The notes beneath the pieces are model-generated. The model was not told where the DNA came from. It did not search any database and worked only from the letters and a program-made list of their open reading frames with translations. 64,000 bases of DNA from Ecdyonurus torrentis (taxonomy: Eukaryota > Arthropoda > Insecta > Ephemeroptera > Heptageniidae): positions 27,737,950 to 27,801,949 of the forward strand of contig OX439134.1 of the NCBI GenBank assembly GCA_949318235.1, read 5' to 3'. The translations under genes and the position numbers were made by a program. Below are positions 12,181 to 24,374 of the stretch, piece by piece; position 1 is the first letter of the stretch; every line of letters begins with the position of its first letter.

Positions 12181-13126
12181 TAATCAAAAATTCATCCAAT
12201 GCTACAAAAGAAGTGAATATTTGTAAGAAATTCTTGAAAAATCGAGATATTTAGAAAATACAAATCTTTGAAAGTTATTTGAAGAAAAAATTGTTCATTT
12301 AAAAAAAAAATGTTGGATTACAATTATGTTCAAAGTTCATGTCTTTGTGTTAAAACAGCCTTATATGAGCAGCACAAAAAAAAAAAAAAAAAAAAAACTA
12401 AACTATTAATTCGAAAGTATAAAATTATTAACAAACATTGATATAATAAAATAAATAATATTATCTCCAATTATATAATGTAGTTTAAATATTTATTTTT
12501 CAAAATAATTGTCAAATATTTAATATATAAATAGATAGGATTATAATTAAATGTAATAATGACATAGCGTATTATATACAATTCAGATTTTAATAATTAA
12601 ATAATATAGTATCATAAATTAGTTAATTGAATTATTTTGCCATTATAAAATTATTTTTAATTGGAAATGTTTTACTGATTTTCTGTCAATTTGATTCCTT
12701 TGCTATATAATTTTGAAATGTTATTTTCATTAATATTTAATATAAAGTTCATGATTCTATGTTAAGTGGCAAATTAAGGGTAAATTAGCGTGCTCTCTAT
12801 CTCTCTCTCTCTCTCTTGCTCACTTTTGCTTAAAAAAGGAACCTTTGGTAGTGCAACTATTTTTACTTTACATATTTTTTTTGTTTTTCTAATTTTGTTC
12901 TAGTTTTTATTATTTTTGCAGTGTTAGAAATTATAACATTTTAAAAACTACTCGTATACAATACACATATATTTTGTATTTAAAAATATATATATATTTT
13001 TACCCAAACAATAGTATAAGTAATTTAAAATGTTTAAAAATAAGTTGAAAAACAATGACGTGAATAATGAAAAGAAAATGTTACATTAAAGTACACATAA
13101 ATGGTTACTTATAAACACAAATTTCA

Positions 13127-13160
<34 letters not shown>

Positions 13161-13843
13161 AACTTTGATTTTTCAGATTTTTAATGTTGATATTTTTATA
13201 CTAGAGAGTTGATAAACATGCAAAACTTAAAAATTCTATTATTAGATTTTTAGATTTTATTTTTAATTGTGTATTAATATATTTTATATATTATCTTTTT
13301 TTTTCTTAAATAAATATAAAAATATTTATTTATGTAAAAAAGTAGTGTATTTGTTAAAGCCACTGGACATTTTTTGTTATTCAGATATACTAAAAAACAA
13401 AGCATGACATTATATATAGGCAAACATTATATACACACAAAAACAATATCCACTATTTTTGTTTCTTTTTAAAAAGATAAAATATTCGTCCACAGTATGT
13501 CACGGTAGCACATTTTTCACATTTCTTTACTTTTTTTTTTTTTTTTTTTTTTTCAAGAATGACAAGGAAAATGTTTTATTTATTTAAATATAAATTCCAA
13601 AAGATTTTTTTTTTCTTGGTCTCGTATATTCAAGTTCACAGTGAATTAATAAAATTTAAAGAATTTTTATGATAAAAATCATATTGAAAGTTGCTTTTTT
13701 TCTCTCTCTCTCCCTCATATAAACATATTTAAATTTGAATAAACGAACATGTTTTCAATTTTTATATTGAAAAAAAATATGTATAGAAAAAGAAGAAAAT
13801 CAAACACAACTAACTTGAATGTCAATAGTGAGTTGAAAATATA
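12181..13843. other. AT-rich DNA with homopolymer tracts
   Basis: No gene was seen. Poly(A) lies at 12376-12396 and 13131-13158, poly(T) at 13530-13552, and a short CT tract at 12794-12815. Confidence 0.45.
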
Positions 13844-14373
13844 TTAGAGCTGTAAAAAACTCGAAATATTTTTAGCCCGGGCTGAAATTTTTTAGCCCGG
13901 TTTGACTTGAAACCCGGGTTTAGCTTGAAATCGAGCTTAAACTCGAAAAACGAGCCAAAGCTCGGAAAGCTTGACATTTGAGCCAAAGTTTAAAAACGGG
14001 CCTTCATGCCTATGAGGAAAAAAGCTCGATTTTTATTATGAAAAAATTGTTTTTAAAGGTTAAAAGTCAAAAATAAAATAAAATAATTAAAAAATATATT
14101 TTTAATAGCTTATTCAGCATGATAGAATATTAAAAACGCCATTTTAAACAAAAATTACAAACTTTTTTTTCTTTGCTTTCTTCAAAAATTGTACTTTAGC
14201 TCAATTTATTTTCAAAAGCTCGTTTTTTTCACGAGTCATTTACGAGCTCAACTCGAAAAAGCTCGTTTTCGAGCTAAAAGCTCGAAACCCGGGTTAATCA
14301 TTTTCAAAAAAACGAGCACTCGAAGATTTTGGCCCGGGCGGGTGCTCGAACCGGTTTAAATTTACAGCTCTAA
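13844..14373. repeat. Family L GC-richer foldback element (hAT-like ends?)
   Basis: Bounded by TTAGAGCTGTAAA (13844) and its complement TTTACAGCTCTAA (14361-14373), with similar AT-rich octamers outside (AAAATATA / AATATATA). The flanks are packed with AGCTCG / CGAGCT and CCCGGG words. The middle, about 14030-14190, is ordinary AT-rich DNA. There is no open frame. An 8-bp duplication would suit a non-autonomous hAT element, but the AT-rich flanks make that uncertain. Confidence 0.6.
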
Positions 14374-14453
14374 AATATATAGTTATATCGAAAAATATTT
14401 ATTTTACTTGAGTTGACAATGTAGTAAGTGATTTTAAAACTGACGTGAGTATT

Positions 14454-14788
14454 CAAGGAAAGATTAGAAAAAAACATAAGCATTTATATCACAAATTACT
14501 TAATGGGACTTATACATAAATAAAATTAGTTTATCTCAAAATCCAACTGTAGCACCGTAGTAGTGATCAGAAAATGTCAATTTATGCAACCCTCACCACA
14601 TTTTTATACTAATTTTTGTCTGTTTCTGACGTCATAAACAGAAATAGTCACGCAACTGGTATACTTTACAGTATTTTCACGCTCTCTTGTGAAGCTACAT
14701 GTACATTCTGGTAAAAATTGTCATTAGTTTAGTGATTCCAATTTGTGTTTAATCATTGAAGTTGTTTCATATGGTCTATGGCTTTAAT
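14454..14788 (+). repeat. Family A TTAA-flanked MITE, copy 4
   Basis: A diverged copy: the left end AAGGAAAGATTAGAAAAAAAC has lost the TTAA, and the right end is ATGGTCTATGGCTTTAA. TGACGTCA lies at 14628-14635. Confidence 0.8.
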
Positions 14789-15097
14789 ATTACATAAATG
14801 AAAAGAGTACTTTATACTAATGAGTGCGATTCATTAAAATATTTGAGTTATACCAAAAGACCATAGGAATCTTAAGACCCTATATTTAGTAAACATAGAG
14901 CAATTTTATAAGGCCTGTTAAGTGGCCTGTAAATGCTTTTATAAAGAGCACCCTATTTCATTTGAATAGAAATATAGTATTTAATTATTCAATTATTGCA
15001 GTCAGCTCTTTAACAAACCAATTGAAGGAAATTCTAATGATTTATACGTAGAACAATCCCAAAGAGTAAGGAGATGAGCAAGATAAAAAAAAATCAT

Positions 15098-15715
15098 GGG
15101 GTAATTTTATTTTATATTCTAAATAGGACGTGGTGTTAGATCGATTGATACTTAAAGGAATAGACCAGAAGAAAATATCAGCAATTATATCCCAAAACAC
15201 TTGATAGGACTTACATAAATAACTTTAATTTGTCTCAAAACCCAACTGTAGCTCCGTAGCAGTGATCAGAAAATCTCAATTTATGCAACCCGCATACTTT
15301 TTTTTTTTACTAATTTTTGCATGTTTCTGACGTCATAAACATGATTAGTCACTTAAATTGCATACTTTACAGTATTTTCACGCTCTCTCGTGGGGCTACA
15401 TTAACATTCTGGTAAAAATTGTCATCAGTTTTGAAGATCCCATTTCGTGTTTATTCATTAAAAAGCATATATGTTGTATTATGAGGTCTATGGCTTTAAA
15501 TTTCTAATTTTTGAGTCCATTTAGTACTTTAAATTAATTTTTTTAAATGACGTCACGGTTGGTAACTTATACACAGGAAAATTTAACGACCGTGACTTCA
15601 TTTCGCAACTTTCAAAAATCAATTAAAAATATTCAATGAACTTAAAAATTAGAAAATTTGCAAATATATTGATTCAGGATGATATCGTTTTATAGAATAT
15701 GCAATAAATTTGTCC
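15098..15715. repeat. Family Q foldback element, copy 1, split by family A
   Basis: Left part 15098-15151 (GGGTAATTTTATTTTATATTC) and right part 15501-15715 (ending GAATATGCAATAAATTTGTC) match the copy at 30983-31674. The right part holds inverted TTTCTAATTTTTGAG / TTAAAAATTAGAAAA arms and TGACGTCA at 15548-15555. Confidence 0.65.
15152..15500 (+). repeat. Family A TTAA-flanked MITE, copy 5, inside family Q
   Basis: Runs from TTAAAGGAATAGACCAG to AGGTCTATGGCTTTAA. TTAA lies on both sides of the insertion. TGACGTCA lies at 15328-15335. Confidence 0.85.
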
Positions 15716-16067
15716 TTTTTTTTTTTTTTTTTTTTTTTTGTCTTCGTTATTTAACTGTACCATGAACGTTCGTTCAGTGTAGGACAGACAAAAATACGTA
15801 ACTTTTAGAATAACTTTTTACATTTAATTTTCTATATCATATTTTATATATTATTATTGAATTGTAATCAACAAAAATGAGTTCAAAATTTACACATTAT
15901 TGTAGTTATATGAATACATTATATAATGAATAATAGTATGGTATATATTGAAAATGCTTAAGTATGTACTTCATACATGACTTTCTGATCGGTTTCTTTG
16001 TTAAAAATATTGCGCACGAAAGTATAAGCACGTAATAAATTTGCTTTCTTTATTTAAAAACATTTAT

Positions 16068-16386
16068 TTAAAGGTGTAGAACACCTTCAACAAAAAAGCT
16101 GTGTAATATCCTAACAAACCTGAAAATCAACGTTGATTTGGCCGAAGTCATTGATTTCTAATTTATTTTCCATTCACAAAATGCCACTGGCGGTCACTGA
16201 CGTCACAGCTCGCCTGGTCCACGCGCACGTAAACCGGATGAGCTGTGACGTCAGTGACCGCCAGTGTCATTTTGTGAATGGAAAATAAATTAGAAATCAA
16301 TGACTCCGGCCAAACCAACGTTGATTTTCAGGTTTGTTAGGATATTACACAGCTTTTTTGTTGAAGGTGTTCTATACGCCTTTAAA
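16068..16386. repeat. Family D foldback element, copy 1
   Basis: Nearly perfect arms of about 145 bp: TTAAAGGTGTAGAACACCTT at the left and AAGGTGTTCTATACGCCTTTAA at the right. Each arm carries AATCAACGTTGATTT, TTTCTAATTTATTTTCCATT and a perfect TGACGTCA (16198-16205, 16246-16253). The loop of about 20 bp is GC-rich. It has no coding capacity. Confidence 0.85.
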
Positions 16387-16550
16387 ACCTCACCATTTAT
16401 GCTGTATTGTATAGCGATTATATGTTTCTTAGCGTAATAATTATGTTGTAGAGTATTATTACTGTAATTCTAAAGTGGATTACACAATTAACGTAATGTT
16501 TTACGTAAATATAAGTTGTTGTTGTTGTTGTTGTAAGAACAAAAAAACGT
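16383..16550. repeat. Possible family O remnant plus a short (GTT)n tract
   Basis: ATTTATGCTGTATTG, ATAATTATGTTGTAG and TTACGTAAAT recall family O. A (GTT)6 tract lies at 16514-16534. Confidence 0.3.
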
Positions 16551-16554
16551 CAAT

Positions 16555-16889
16555 TTAAACAAAAAGTTGAACAAAAACTTTTCTAACGACATACTTGAAA
16601 ATCAACGTTTGTTTGGCCGGAGTTATTATTTCTAATATATTTTTCTTGTTTTATTTTTTAGCATTCCACGTAATGGTGAAACAAGTTTATGACGTCGCAG
16701 CCCGTTAGTCCAAGCAAGCAAGATGGCTGTGACATCATAAACTGGATCAGCCATTATGTGGAAATCAAAATAATGAAAAATAAATTAGAAATCAACAACT
16801 CCGACCAAATCAACATTGATTTTCAGGTATGTTAGAGTATTACCTGGTCATGAGACAAGTTTCTGTTCAACGTGTTCTATGCCTTTAAA
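16555..16889. repeat. Family D foldback element, copy 2 (diverged)
   Basis: The same arm motifs as copy 1 but with many substitutions (AATCAACGTTTGTTTGGCCG left, AATCAACATTGATTTTCAGG right, ending GTGTTCTATGCCTTTAAA). The CRE-like octamers have decayed to TGACGTCG and TGACATCA. This looks like an older insertion than copy 1, directly downstream of it. Confidence 0.75.
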
Positions 16890-16924
16890 ATATTAATAAT
16901 TATGCTATGTATAATATTTTGATC

Positions 16925-17175
16925 ATTCAATGTGTAGATCGAAGCACGCGGCAGATGTAGTACAGCCCGCGCTGGCAGTCAGGTGCCGCTCCCCCTAGCT
17001 CTCAGGTGACATAAAAACTATACTGACGCTAGGTACCGCTCCTCCTACATCGCAGGTGGCATAACATCCAGCGCTAGGGATTTGGCGTCACTTATGCTAG
17101 AGACACAGGTTACTCAATTATACTCAGATCTTGCGCGCATGTACTAGGGCGCGGGCTTATTTGCGTTAGTATACC
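16925..17175. other. GC-richer stretch with two imperfect direct repeats
   Basis: AGGTGCCGCTCCCCCTAG ... CAGGTGACATAA (16979-17015) recurs as AGGTACCGCTCCTCCTAC ... CAGGTGGCATAA (17030-17064), about 51 bp apart. No frame stays open through it. It could be a short minisatellite, a decayed repeat or an exon fragment. Confidence 0.4.
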
Positions 17176-18261
17176 TATGTACTTAGATTTAACACATCAT
17201 TTTTTTCCGTGTACCTACTTTATTTTTGTCATTTGTAGATCTGTAACGAGAGCATTTTAAGGTTCTACTCCGTGCGCTTTTCAAATTTGACAAATAAAAA
17301 ATGTCAAAAATATTATTTTTTTTTATTGTTTTAAACTCATATTACAATTCATACAAGGTCACGTCCTTATCGGCTGGTTAAATTTTTATCATAAATCAAA
17401 CAAAAAATAATCACAAAGTAAACAAACAGATCAAAACAATTGAATTATTACTATTTGAGTTCAATTTTGTTTACCATAATTTTACATTAATTTATGTATG
17501 TATGAGGAAAAATATAAATAATTACAAAACAATTTTATTTTTCATTTATAAAATAAGGCTTCAATTGCTTTTTAAATAGAAAATTTACTGAATTCTTTAA
17601 TTTTAATAAAATTTAAAAAAAAGTGCCATAGTAAAAAACTTATATAAGTAATACTTATTTGTATACTTGTTATGCAATTAAAATGCTTTTTTTTAATACT
17701 TATTTTTTAATAAGATTTTTTGGAGTGCAATTTCAACATTTCAAATATTCTTTACCCTTTTTAATTAGCATTATTTTCAATTTTGCAGTATTTTATAATA
17801 TTAAGAAGAAAAAATAATTATAAGCATTATGCTTTCAAACTAAAATATTAATAAAAAAAACGTCATCATTTATTTTTAAATATACTTCATTGCAGTATAT
17901 TATGACGAGCAGGATTATTATTATGAATTATGATGAACAGAGTAACATTTTTATTACATTTTATAATAATGTATGGAATTCATGCTATTTTATATAATAT
18001 AAAACTATACTATATTTTTATTTCAAGCATAATTTAAATAATGTACTTTTATTTTTAATAGACATTATTTCATGCATTTAGATTACTATTTCAAAATATA
18101 TTATATTTAATCCATGAACTTTTTAATTGAAGTTATTTATAAAAAATAGCTTGTTTATTATAAACATTACTTTATAAAACTCATTTTAATTTAACCTATT
18201 TTCAAAAGTTAGTTATTATGTAATTTATTTGTATTTTAATCTTTTGCCTATGTAAACATTA
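17176..18261. other. AT-rich DNA, nothing recognised
   Basis: Very AT-rich, with no credible open frame. A TTTTTTTCCGTGTACC motif near 17200 resembles the CACGG-type element ends seen at 44810 and 46634, without a partner. Confidence 0.45.
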
Positions 18262-18361
18262 AGGCTGTTCGTAAACCCTGTTTTCTTGCACCAAAAAATG
18301 CGCATTCCATTTGAATAACCATAGCTAGGAGCAGAGAACAGGGTTTACGAACAGCATTATT
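18262..18361 (+). repeat. Family G short foldback, copy 2
   Basis: GGCTGTTCGTAAACCCTGTT at the left pairs with CAGGGTTTACGAACAGCATT at the right; the interior is TTGCACCAAAAAATGCGCAT. Confidence 0.8.
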
Positions 18362-18420
18362 GTCTGAATTGAAAATGAAATATGAAATAAAATTTAAAAT
18401 ACATAATATATTACTCAAGA

Positions 18421-18712
18421 AATAGGGTGTACGCAAATGACGCCATATTTAATGCACTTGGATGCCATATTGGAGTAATGAATAACATTTATCAGCATAG
18501 GACAAAATTCATTTTTGGCTATTTTCTTTGGAAAATCGGTTAATTTTTTGTTACTGTTATTTTTCTCATATACTTGAGATACTAATTCAAATATTAACAG
18601 CATCAATGCTCTCAAAAATACTAAAGTTAGCTGGCAAAATTAGTTACTATGTCACCCATGTTATTGAGTTATCCAACATATCGTTGACTTTAACACGAAT
18701 GCATAGACATTA
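18421..18712 (+). repeat. Family E foldback element, copy 3
   Basis: Starts AATAGGGTGTACGCAAATGA and ends TTAACACGAATGCATAGACA. Shares GCATAGGACAAAATTC and GGAAAATCGGTTAATTTTTTG with copy 4. The open frames at 18415-18713 are frames through this repeat. Confidence 0.75.
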
Positions 18713-18862
18713 AGGCCGAAGCAGCCGTCAATCGCTGCCTGTGCGACAACTATCGCTGGCTCCCGATTGGCTTAGCGCAAAAAGTTAGACCAATCCTAAC
18801 TCTAGCGCACTCTAACGGTCCTTGTCGCAAAAAGACCGACTGACGGCTGCGTCGGCCTTTAA
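18710..18862. repeat. Family S GC-rich MITE
   Basis: A foldback of about 150 bp with ends TTAAGGCCGAAGCAGCCGTC and GACGGCTGCGTCGGCCTTTAA. The inner arms (GACAACTATCGC / CCTTGTCGCAAAAAG) pair weakly. The TTAA ends suggest the same target preference as families A and D. Only one copy was seen. Confidence 0.7.
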
Positions 18863-18972
18863 TGCTGTTCGTAAACCCTGTTCTCTGCACTAAAAATGAC
18901 GATCGCCTATGGTTATTCAAATGGAATGCGCATTTTTTGGTGTAAGAGAACAGGGTTTACGAACAGCATTCC
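18861..18972 (-). repeat. Family G short foldback, copy 3
   Basis: GCTGTTCGTAAACCCTGTTC to GAACAGGGTTTACGAACAGC, with the interior inverted relative to copy 2 (GGTTATTCAAATGGAATGCG). A further fragment, GGGTTTACGAACAAG, lies at 19000-19014. Confidence 0.8.
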
Positions 18973-19084
18973 TATAGCAATGTGATTTTTTTTCCTATTG
19001 GGTTTACGAACAAGTTAATTACTATATTGCAATCCATTCACTCATTGTAATGTGTAATATAGAATTAGAATGCATACAATCTTT

Positions 19085-19490
19085 CTTGAATATTATGTAA
19101 TTTAAGGCGGAAAAACAGCTATTACGATATTTGACTGAAAAGTTGTAAAAAAAAGTAAAAAAATTGAAATTTTGCAGTGATACATTAGGATAACGTATCT
19201 TCAAATATGAAAAAAAGAATTAAAAAAAATGCGGGGTCACCATGCTAGATTTTAAAATATGATTTTTTTTAAGCTTTAGTTCCATAAAAGCCGAAGTTAA
19301 TTTCAATAATTATTTTCTCTCTTATCTGATGATAACGTCATGAAATTTTTTATCATATATAGGTATATAGCTGTTCCTTTTAACTTTCAAATGACATTTT
19401 GAAGTTTCGAAGTTTTCTTTTTGGATTTTGAGATAAAAGCCATTTAAATACAACCCTATATTGCACATTAAAAATATGTCACTGTGTAAA
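19085..19490 (+). repeat. Family U dispersed repeat, copy 1
   Basis: Aligns with 61131-61475 over about 390 bp without obvious terminal inverted repeats. Shared words include TTTGACTRAAAAGTT, GAAATTTTGCA, CATTAGGAT, TTAATTTCAATAATTAT, CTCTCTTATCTGAT and AAGCCAT(T/C)TAAATACAACC. No protein was recognised in any frame. Confidence 0.6.
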
Positions 19491-21082
19491 CAGTCCTTTA
19501 CAAATGTACACAAGTATATGAGAACTACATAGAGTGTACAATCTTATCTATAAAGCTTGGTAAAATATGTAAATGTAACGTTGAAAGTTAGTGGAGAATA
19601 TTTTGTTGGCCGCATATATTTTTACATAATATATTTTGTAGATATTATTGGTTGGATATTAGTGTGATGGAATGGTTTATATATTATATAATATGATACT
19701 ATATATTAGAAAATAAAACATTATTTTTACCCTCCAACATTAAAGTATTTGCGGATAACAAAATGGTTCTACTCTCTCCGATATGTAACATCAGTACTGG
19801 CGGGAGAGAGGATTTGTGGTTAAAACAAATAACAAAACCAGCGGGGGATTTCTAAAAAAAAAAAAAAAAAAAATGTATGAATGTGAATATGAATATCGTC
19901 AAAACCGACAAGAATAAATTAAATAACAAGAAGAATTTAAAAAAAATAATTTTACTGCTATTGTCAATTTGTTTTTGATGGATTTTGTACAATTTTCATG
20001 AAATATTGCAATTGAATTTTCTATATTTTAAATTTAGAAGTGTATTGAATGGTTACACTCTTTCATTTGAGCTTGCGCTTTGACGCCATATGTGAGCAGA
20101 AAACAGCAGTGATTAGAATAGGTAAAAACTTATTTTTTCGGTAGTAAAAATCTAAATCAAACTATCCACAAGTTACTGATGTTCTTATATTTGTTTAAAT
20201 GGGCTGTTCTAATAGGATAAAAAATGTGTTAAAAAAAAAAAAACTAATTAATTTCTCCACGAAAAGTCCAAAAATGGCATTTGACTTCTACTAAGAGGTA
20301 AGTTTATCATCTTAAAACGCATAAACGTGCTTCATCGCTCATATAAAATTTTCTGGCTTATGTGCATTAGTTTGCTTCAAAGACGCTAGAACTATAATCC
20401 CATTTAACTAATGAATAGGATATTATAGGATTCCCTTGACTGTGATGGGCTATTGCATCACCAGTAAGCCCCATTATTGTTTTTGTTTGTTGAATTCTTA
20501 TTCAATACCCCTCCCCCCTCAAAATAATCTACGTTTGACTTCGTGCATATTTTTAACCACAACGATTGAGAATGGACCACTTGCAATTAATGAACTAAGT
20601 AAAATAAATTTAAATATTCTTCAAATTCATTTCTTATGAAAAGAATCGTAATCAAAAATACGTTAAAACATTAAAAAAAAAAAAAAAAAAAAAAAAAAGG
20701 ATTCATTGCAAGTGATCCCTTCGCTGCGAGTATTTAAATGTTAAAAAAAATTGCAATATTATCCAAGAGTGCCTATCTAACATAATAATATAGAACCTAC
20801 ATACTACATACATACATATCATGACGCCATAATCCCTTTCGGGGTAGGCCAGAACGAATCCTTTCTAGGACCTTATTTATAATATTTGCTAAATATAATA
20901 TAACAAGTAATTATTTTAGTCCTTGTTATTTAATATAACATTCGTGTAGCTAAAAAAAAAATAGTTATATACAAAAAAAAAAAATCGTTCCTTTTATTGA
21001 GTCAGTCAGTAATAAAGTACACTGTAGAAGTATGTCACCTAGTGATTTTTGTCGACATAAAATATTGAGTTAAGAAAGAAAA

Positions 21083-21084
<2 letters not shown>
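19491..21084. other. AT-rich DNA with a slightly GC-richer patch
   Basis: Contains a patch near 19740-19850 with CTCTCTCC ... GGGAGAGAG pairing, poly(A) tracts at 19853-19873 and 20672-20698, and a fragment of family E near 20068-20100 (GCGCTTTGACGCCATATGTG). The 67-codon frame at 20436-20639 has no recognised domain. Confidence 0.4.

Positions 21085-21141
<57 letters not shown>
21085..21141. repeat. (AT)n microsatellite
   Basis: An AT array of about 56 bp. Confidence 0.95.
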
Positions 21142-21144
<3 letters not shown>

Positions 21145-22263
21145 ATAGAGGGAAGTTAGAGTTCTTTTCACTGCGGTAGGATTAAGTCATGCAAACATTG
21201 ATCACAAATTATAATAATATTTTATATTACATCATACTACGCTTCAAATTATTTTAACAGAATATTCAATGAATTGAGAATATAAATATTATTTTATCAA
21301 TAATTGCCGATTTTATTTTTATTTTTTTATTATTTAATATAAATATCTGTTTTTTTGAACAGGCAAAAAAGTTACCATGGATATTTTATATATAAAAAAA
21401 TATTTTAAGATTGCGTGTGAGTTCAAGGTTACTTTACACCCTTGTTTTAAAATTCATCGAGATTTTTCTTTTTCTTCTACATTTAATAATCTATACTTTA
21501 AAAACATTAACTTTACTTTCTGTAAGAATTTTATTATAACATGTTACTATAGAAAATTATTTCACTTGCATTTTTGTTGGTATTTAATTACGTAATTTAA
21601 TTTCATGTCATTAAAGACGTTATTTTAGTTGCCCACAAATATGATTGTATTCCTGAATAAATACCTTAAAATTTTGGTAAAATTGAATGTAAAACTAATA
21701 ATAATAATTGAAATAAAAAAATTTGAAATTCCCGTAAACTTTACTTACAAAAATAAATTAATATTTTTACGATCATTGTTTGTATTTTAACATCCGTAAA
21801 GAAACTCCCCTCCCCCTCTAGTTTAGTAGACTGCTAACGTGATAACATATTCCAAATAAAAATTATGAAGCCAAAATTAGTTTTTTTCTTGTTTTTTTAT
21901 TTTTTTTATTTTTTTTTGTGCAAAAATAAATACCTATATTAAGAAAAAGATACTTATTGGATATACGAAACTTTAAATCGTTCACAATTCAGCAAGGTAA
22001 ATCTTAGTACAAAGTGTTCGTTTCCCTTATATGATTTTATTAAAATTAAAAGTTTATCACTCACTTAATTAATTGATTTATTTGGTGGTAAAAAGTACTT
22101 TGCTGTGTACAGTGTAGTTGGGCCTCAATTTCTCATCACTAAACATTTGCAAGTCATTGTGAAACTTTTACTAAAAATTTTTATTTTTAGAAATACATTA
22201 ATTTCATACTCTACTGTATAGTAAATTTACTAGACCAAAAAAATTGCATTAATTAAAATCACG

Positions 22264-22266
<3 letters not shown>
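21142..22266. other. AT-rich DNA, nothing recognised
   Basis: The 72-codon frame at 21377-21595 is low-complexity (F, K, I, Y, N) and matches no family I know. Confidence 0.45.

Positions 22267-22341
<75 letters not shown>
22267..22341. repeat. (GA)n microsatellite
   Basis: A perfect AG array of about 74 bp; it creates a Leu-Ser repeat frame on the minus strand. Confidence 0.95.
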
Positions 22342-22344
<3 letters not shown>

Positions 22345-23250
22345 CGTGATATATCAAACTCCATAAAAATTGCACAAAAATCAAAGTTCTGATTAAAATG
22401 AATTTTGTTAATATTTTTACTATCAAAAGAAGTGTTAAATGTATTCATGTACACATAATCTAAAATACACACAATAGTATAATTATGTATATTTAATACT
22501 TTTGTTCGATAAAATAGACAATGAATGAACAGCTGAAATTTTAAACAGAATCATGTGTGAAACATTTAAGCTTTATAAAATAAGCTTACGTTTTTAAAAT
22601 AACTGATGATTTATAATTATTTTAACTATTAAATAAATAAATACAAAATATAATATTTAAATGTATAATTAAAAATAGTAATAACGAGAAACAGAATGAA
22701 AATGCAAAACATTGATCTAGAATTAAAGTAGCTTCATTATTCGGCATATCACTCTTATATTTAATGGGAAAATTTGGATCGTTAATAATATATTAATATG
22801 AACATCTAATTCAATTTAAGAGTATATTTGTGTATTTCATTATATATATTTATGTATATATAAAATATACACATTATTTCTCATTAGAAAACTATTAAAT
22901 CATTACTTCTATTTTTTTTTTAATGAGAAGGTCAAAAATTTAACATTTCCTTATTAGGTATATTCTTATAAAATCGTAATTTAGAGTGAATTCAAATATT
23001 GTTTCAGAATTTATCATTTAGTTGATGTTTTTTCATTTTTTTCTCTATAGTATTTATTTTCGAGCTTTTGTTCAATCTGACAACCTAAAAGTCCTTTAAA
23101 AAATGAAATGTTAAAATTATCTAGAATATTAAATAATTTGATACGTGTGTACTTTACTATCTATTGAAAAATGACAATCGCTGTAAGAAAGAAGTTAAAA
23201 TTTCCAAATACTCTTGATGTTGTCATTACATTCAATTTCTATATTAAAAG
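22342..23250. other. AT-rich DNA, nothing recognised
   Basis: No credible frame or paired repeat. Confidence 0.45.
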
Positions 23251-23333
23251 AAGAGAGAGAGAGAGAGAGAGAGGAAAAAAGTCAATTACTTTAGAAGTTC
23301 TCTATACGTATATTAATAATATTACAAAACATA

Positions 23334-23380
<47 letters not shown>
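23251..23380. repeat. Short (GA)n and longer (AT)n microsatellites
   Basis: A GA tract at about 23251-23274 and an AT tract of about 42 bp at 23337-23379. Confidence 0.9.
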
Positions 23381-23381
<1 letters not shown>

Positions 23382-24374
23382 TCTTCTTTTCCGTGTTGGA
23401 ATAAAATAAAAATCACTTGACTTTTATAACCTAATAATATGAAGATGTTAACATAGTGTAAAAAGTTCTAAAAGAAGATTTTTTTTCTTTTTTCTTTTGA
23501 ACTTCTGTATACAGTATAAAGCAAGAAATGGTAATATAAAATTGCATGTGCATACGTCCGGAATTTTCAATAAAAAATATAATTATATATATATATATCC
23601 TGTGAGGCTACTACAAGTAGCAGTGAACTATAATTGAAAAATTGAGTTAGTTTTTTGCATGCACTTTTTTCCAATTTATTTTAAATTGTTACTGCAACCA
23701 TGTTATTTTTAGTTAGTTAGACAAAAAACTTAAACAAATAATGCAATATATATTGTATTATAATTGTAGGAGAAGGATATTAATAATGTGAATTTCATAT
23801 TAATATAGTTTGAATCAATTATGTTGGACTGTCTTATTGCAATCTAAATAACTAACTATTTATCTTAAAATTTAATTGAAAATTGAAAAAAAAAATTATT
23901 TTTTATAAAATTATTATTATTATTTTGACAGCTTTTGGCAAAAAATGTAAAAAATGAAATATTTACTTTAAATTAAAATTAATTTATAAAAGTTTAAAAT
24001 CTCAATTCAAAAATATATATTGAATTCACAAATTAAATTTATAAATAAATTATTAGAAGATACATTTAGAAAAAAAAAAACTGTCGAATTATATGCTGTG
24101 TTTTACGTAAAATTTTAAAGTTATGCAGGTTTAACTTGTTCAAATATTAAATAAATATTTTACTTAAAATTAATAAATGACAACACGTATAAAATATATA
24201 AAATTAATAATAAAAGTATATTCTTACCTTAACGATCCTGGTCATAGTAATATCACGATAAATTAAACCATTAATGATGCGAGTGCGTTATGATGGTATA
24301 TATGTATAGACAGATAAGTATATATATATAAGATAAAACAGACAGAGAGAGATAGAGAAAATGATTTTTTTGAT
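23381..24374. other. AT-rich DNA with short AT tracts
   Basis: Nothing recognised; short AT and AATA tracts only. Confidence 0.45.
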
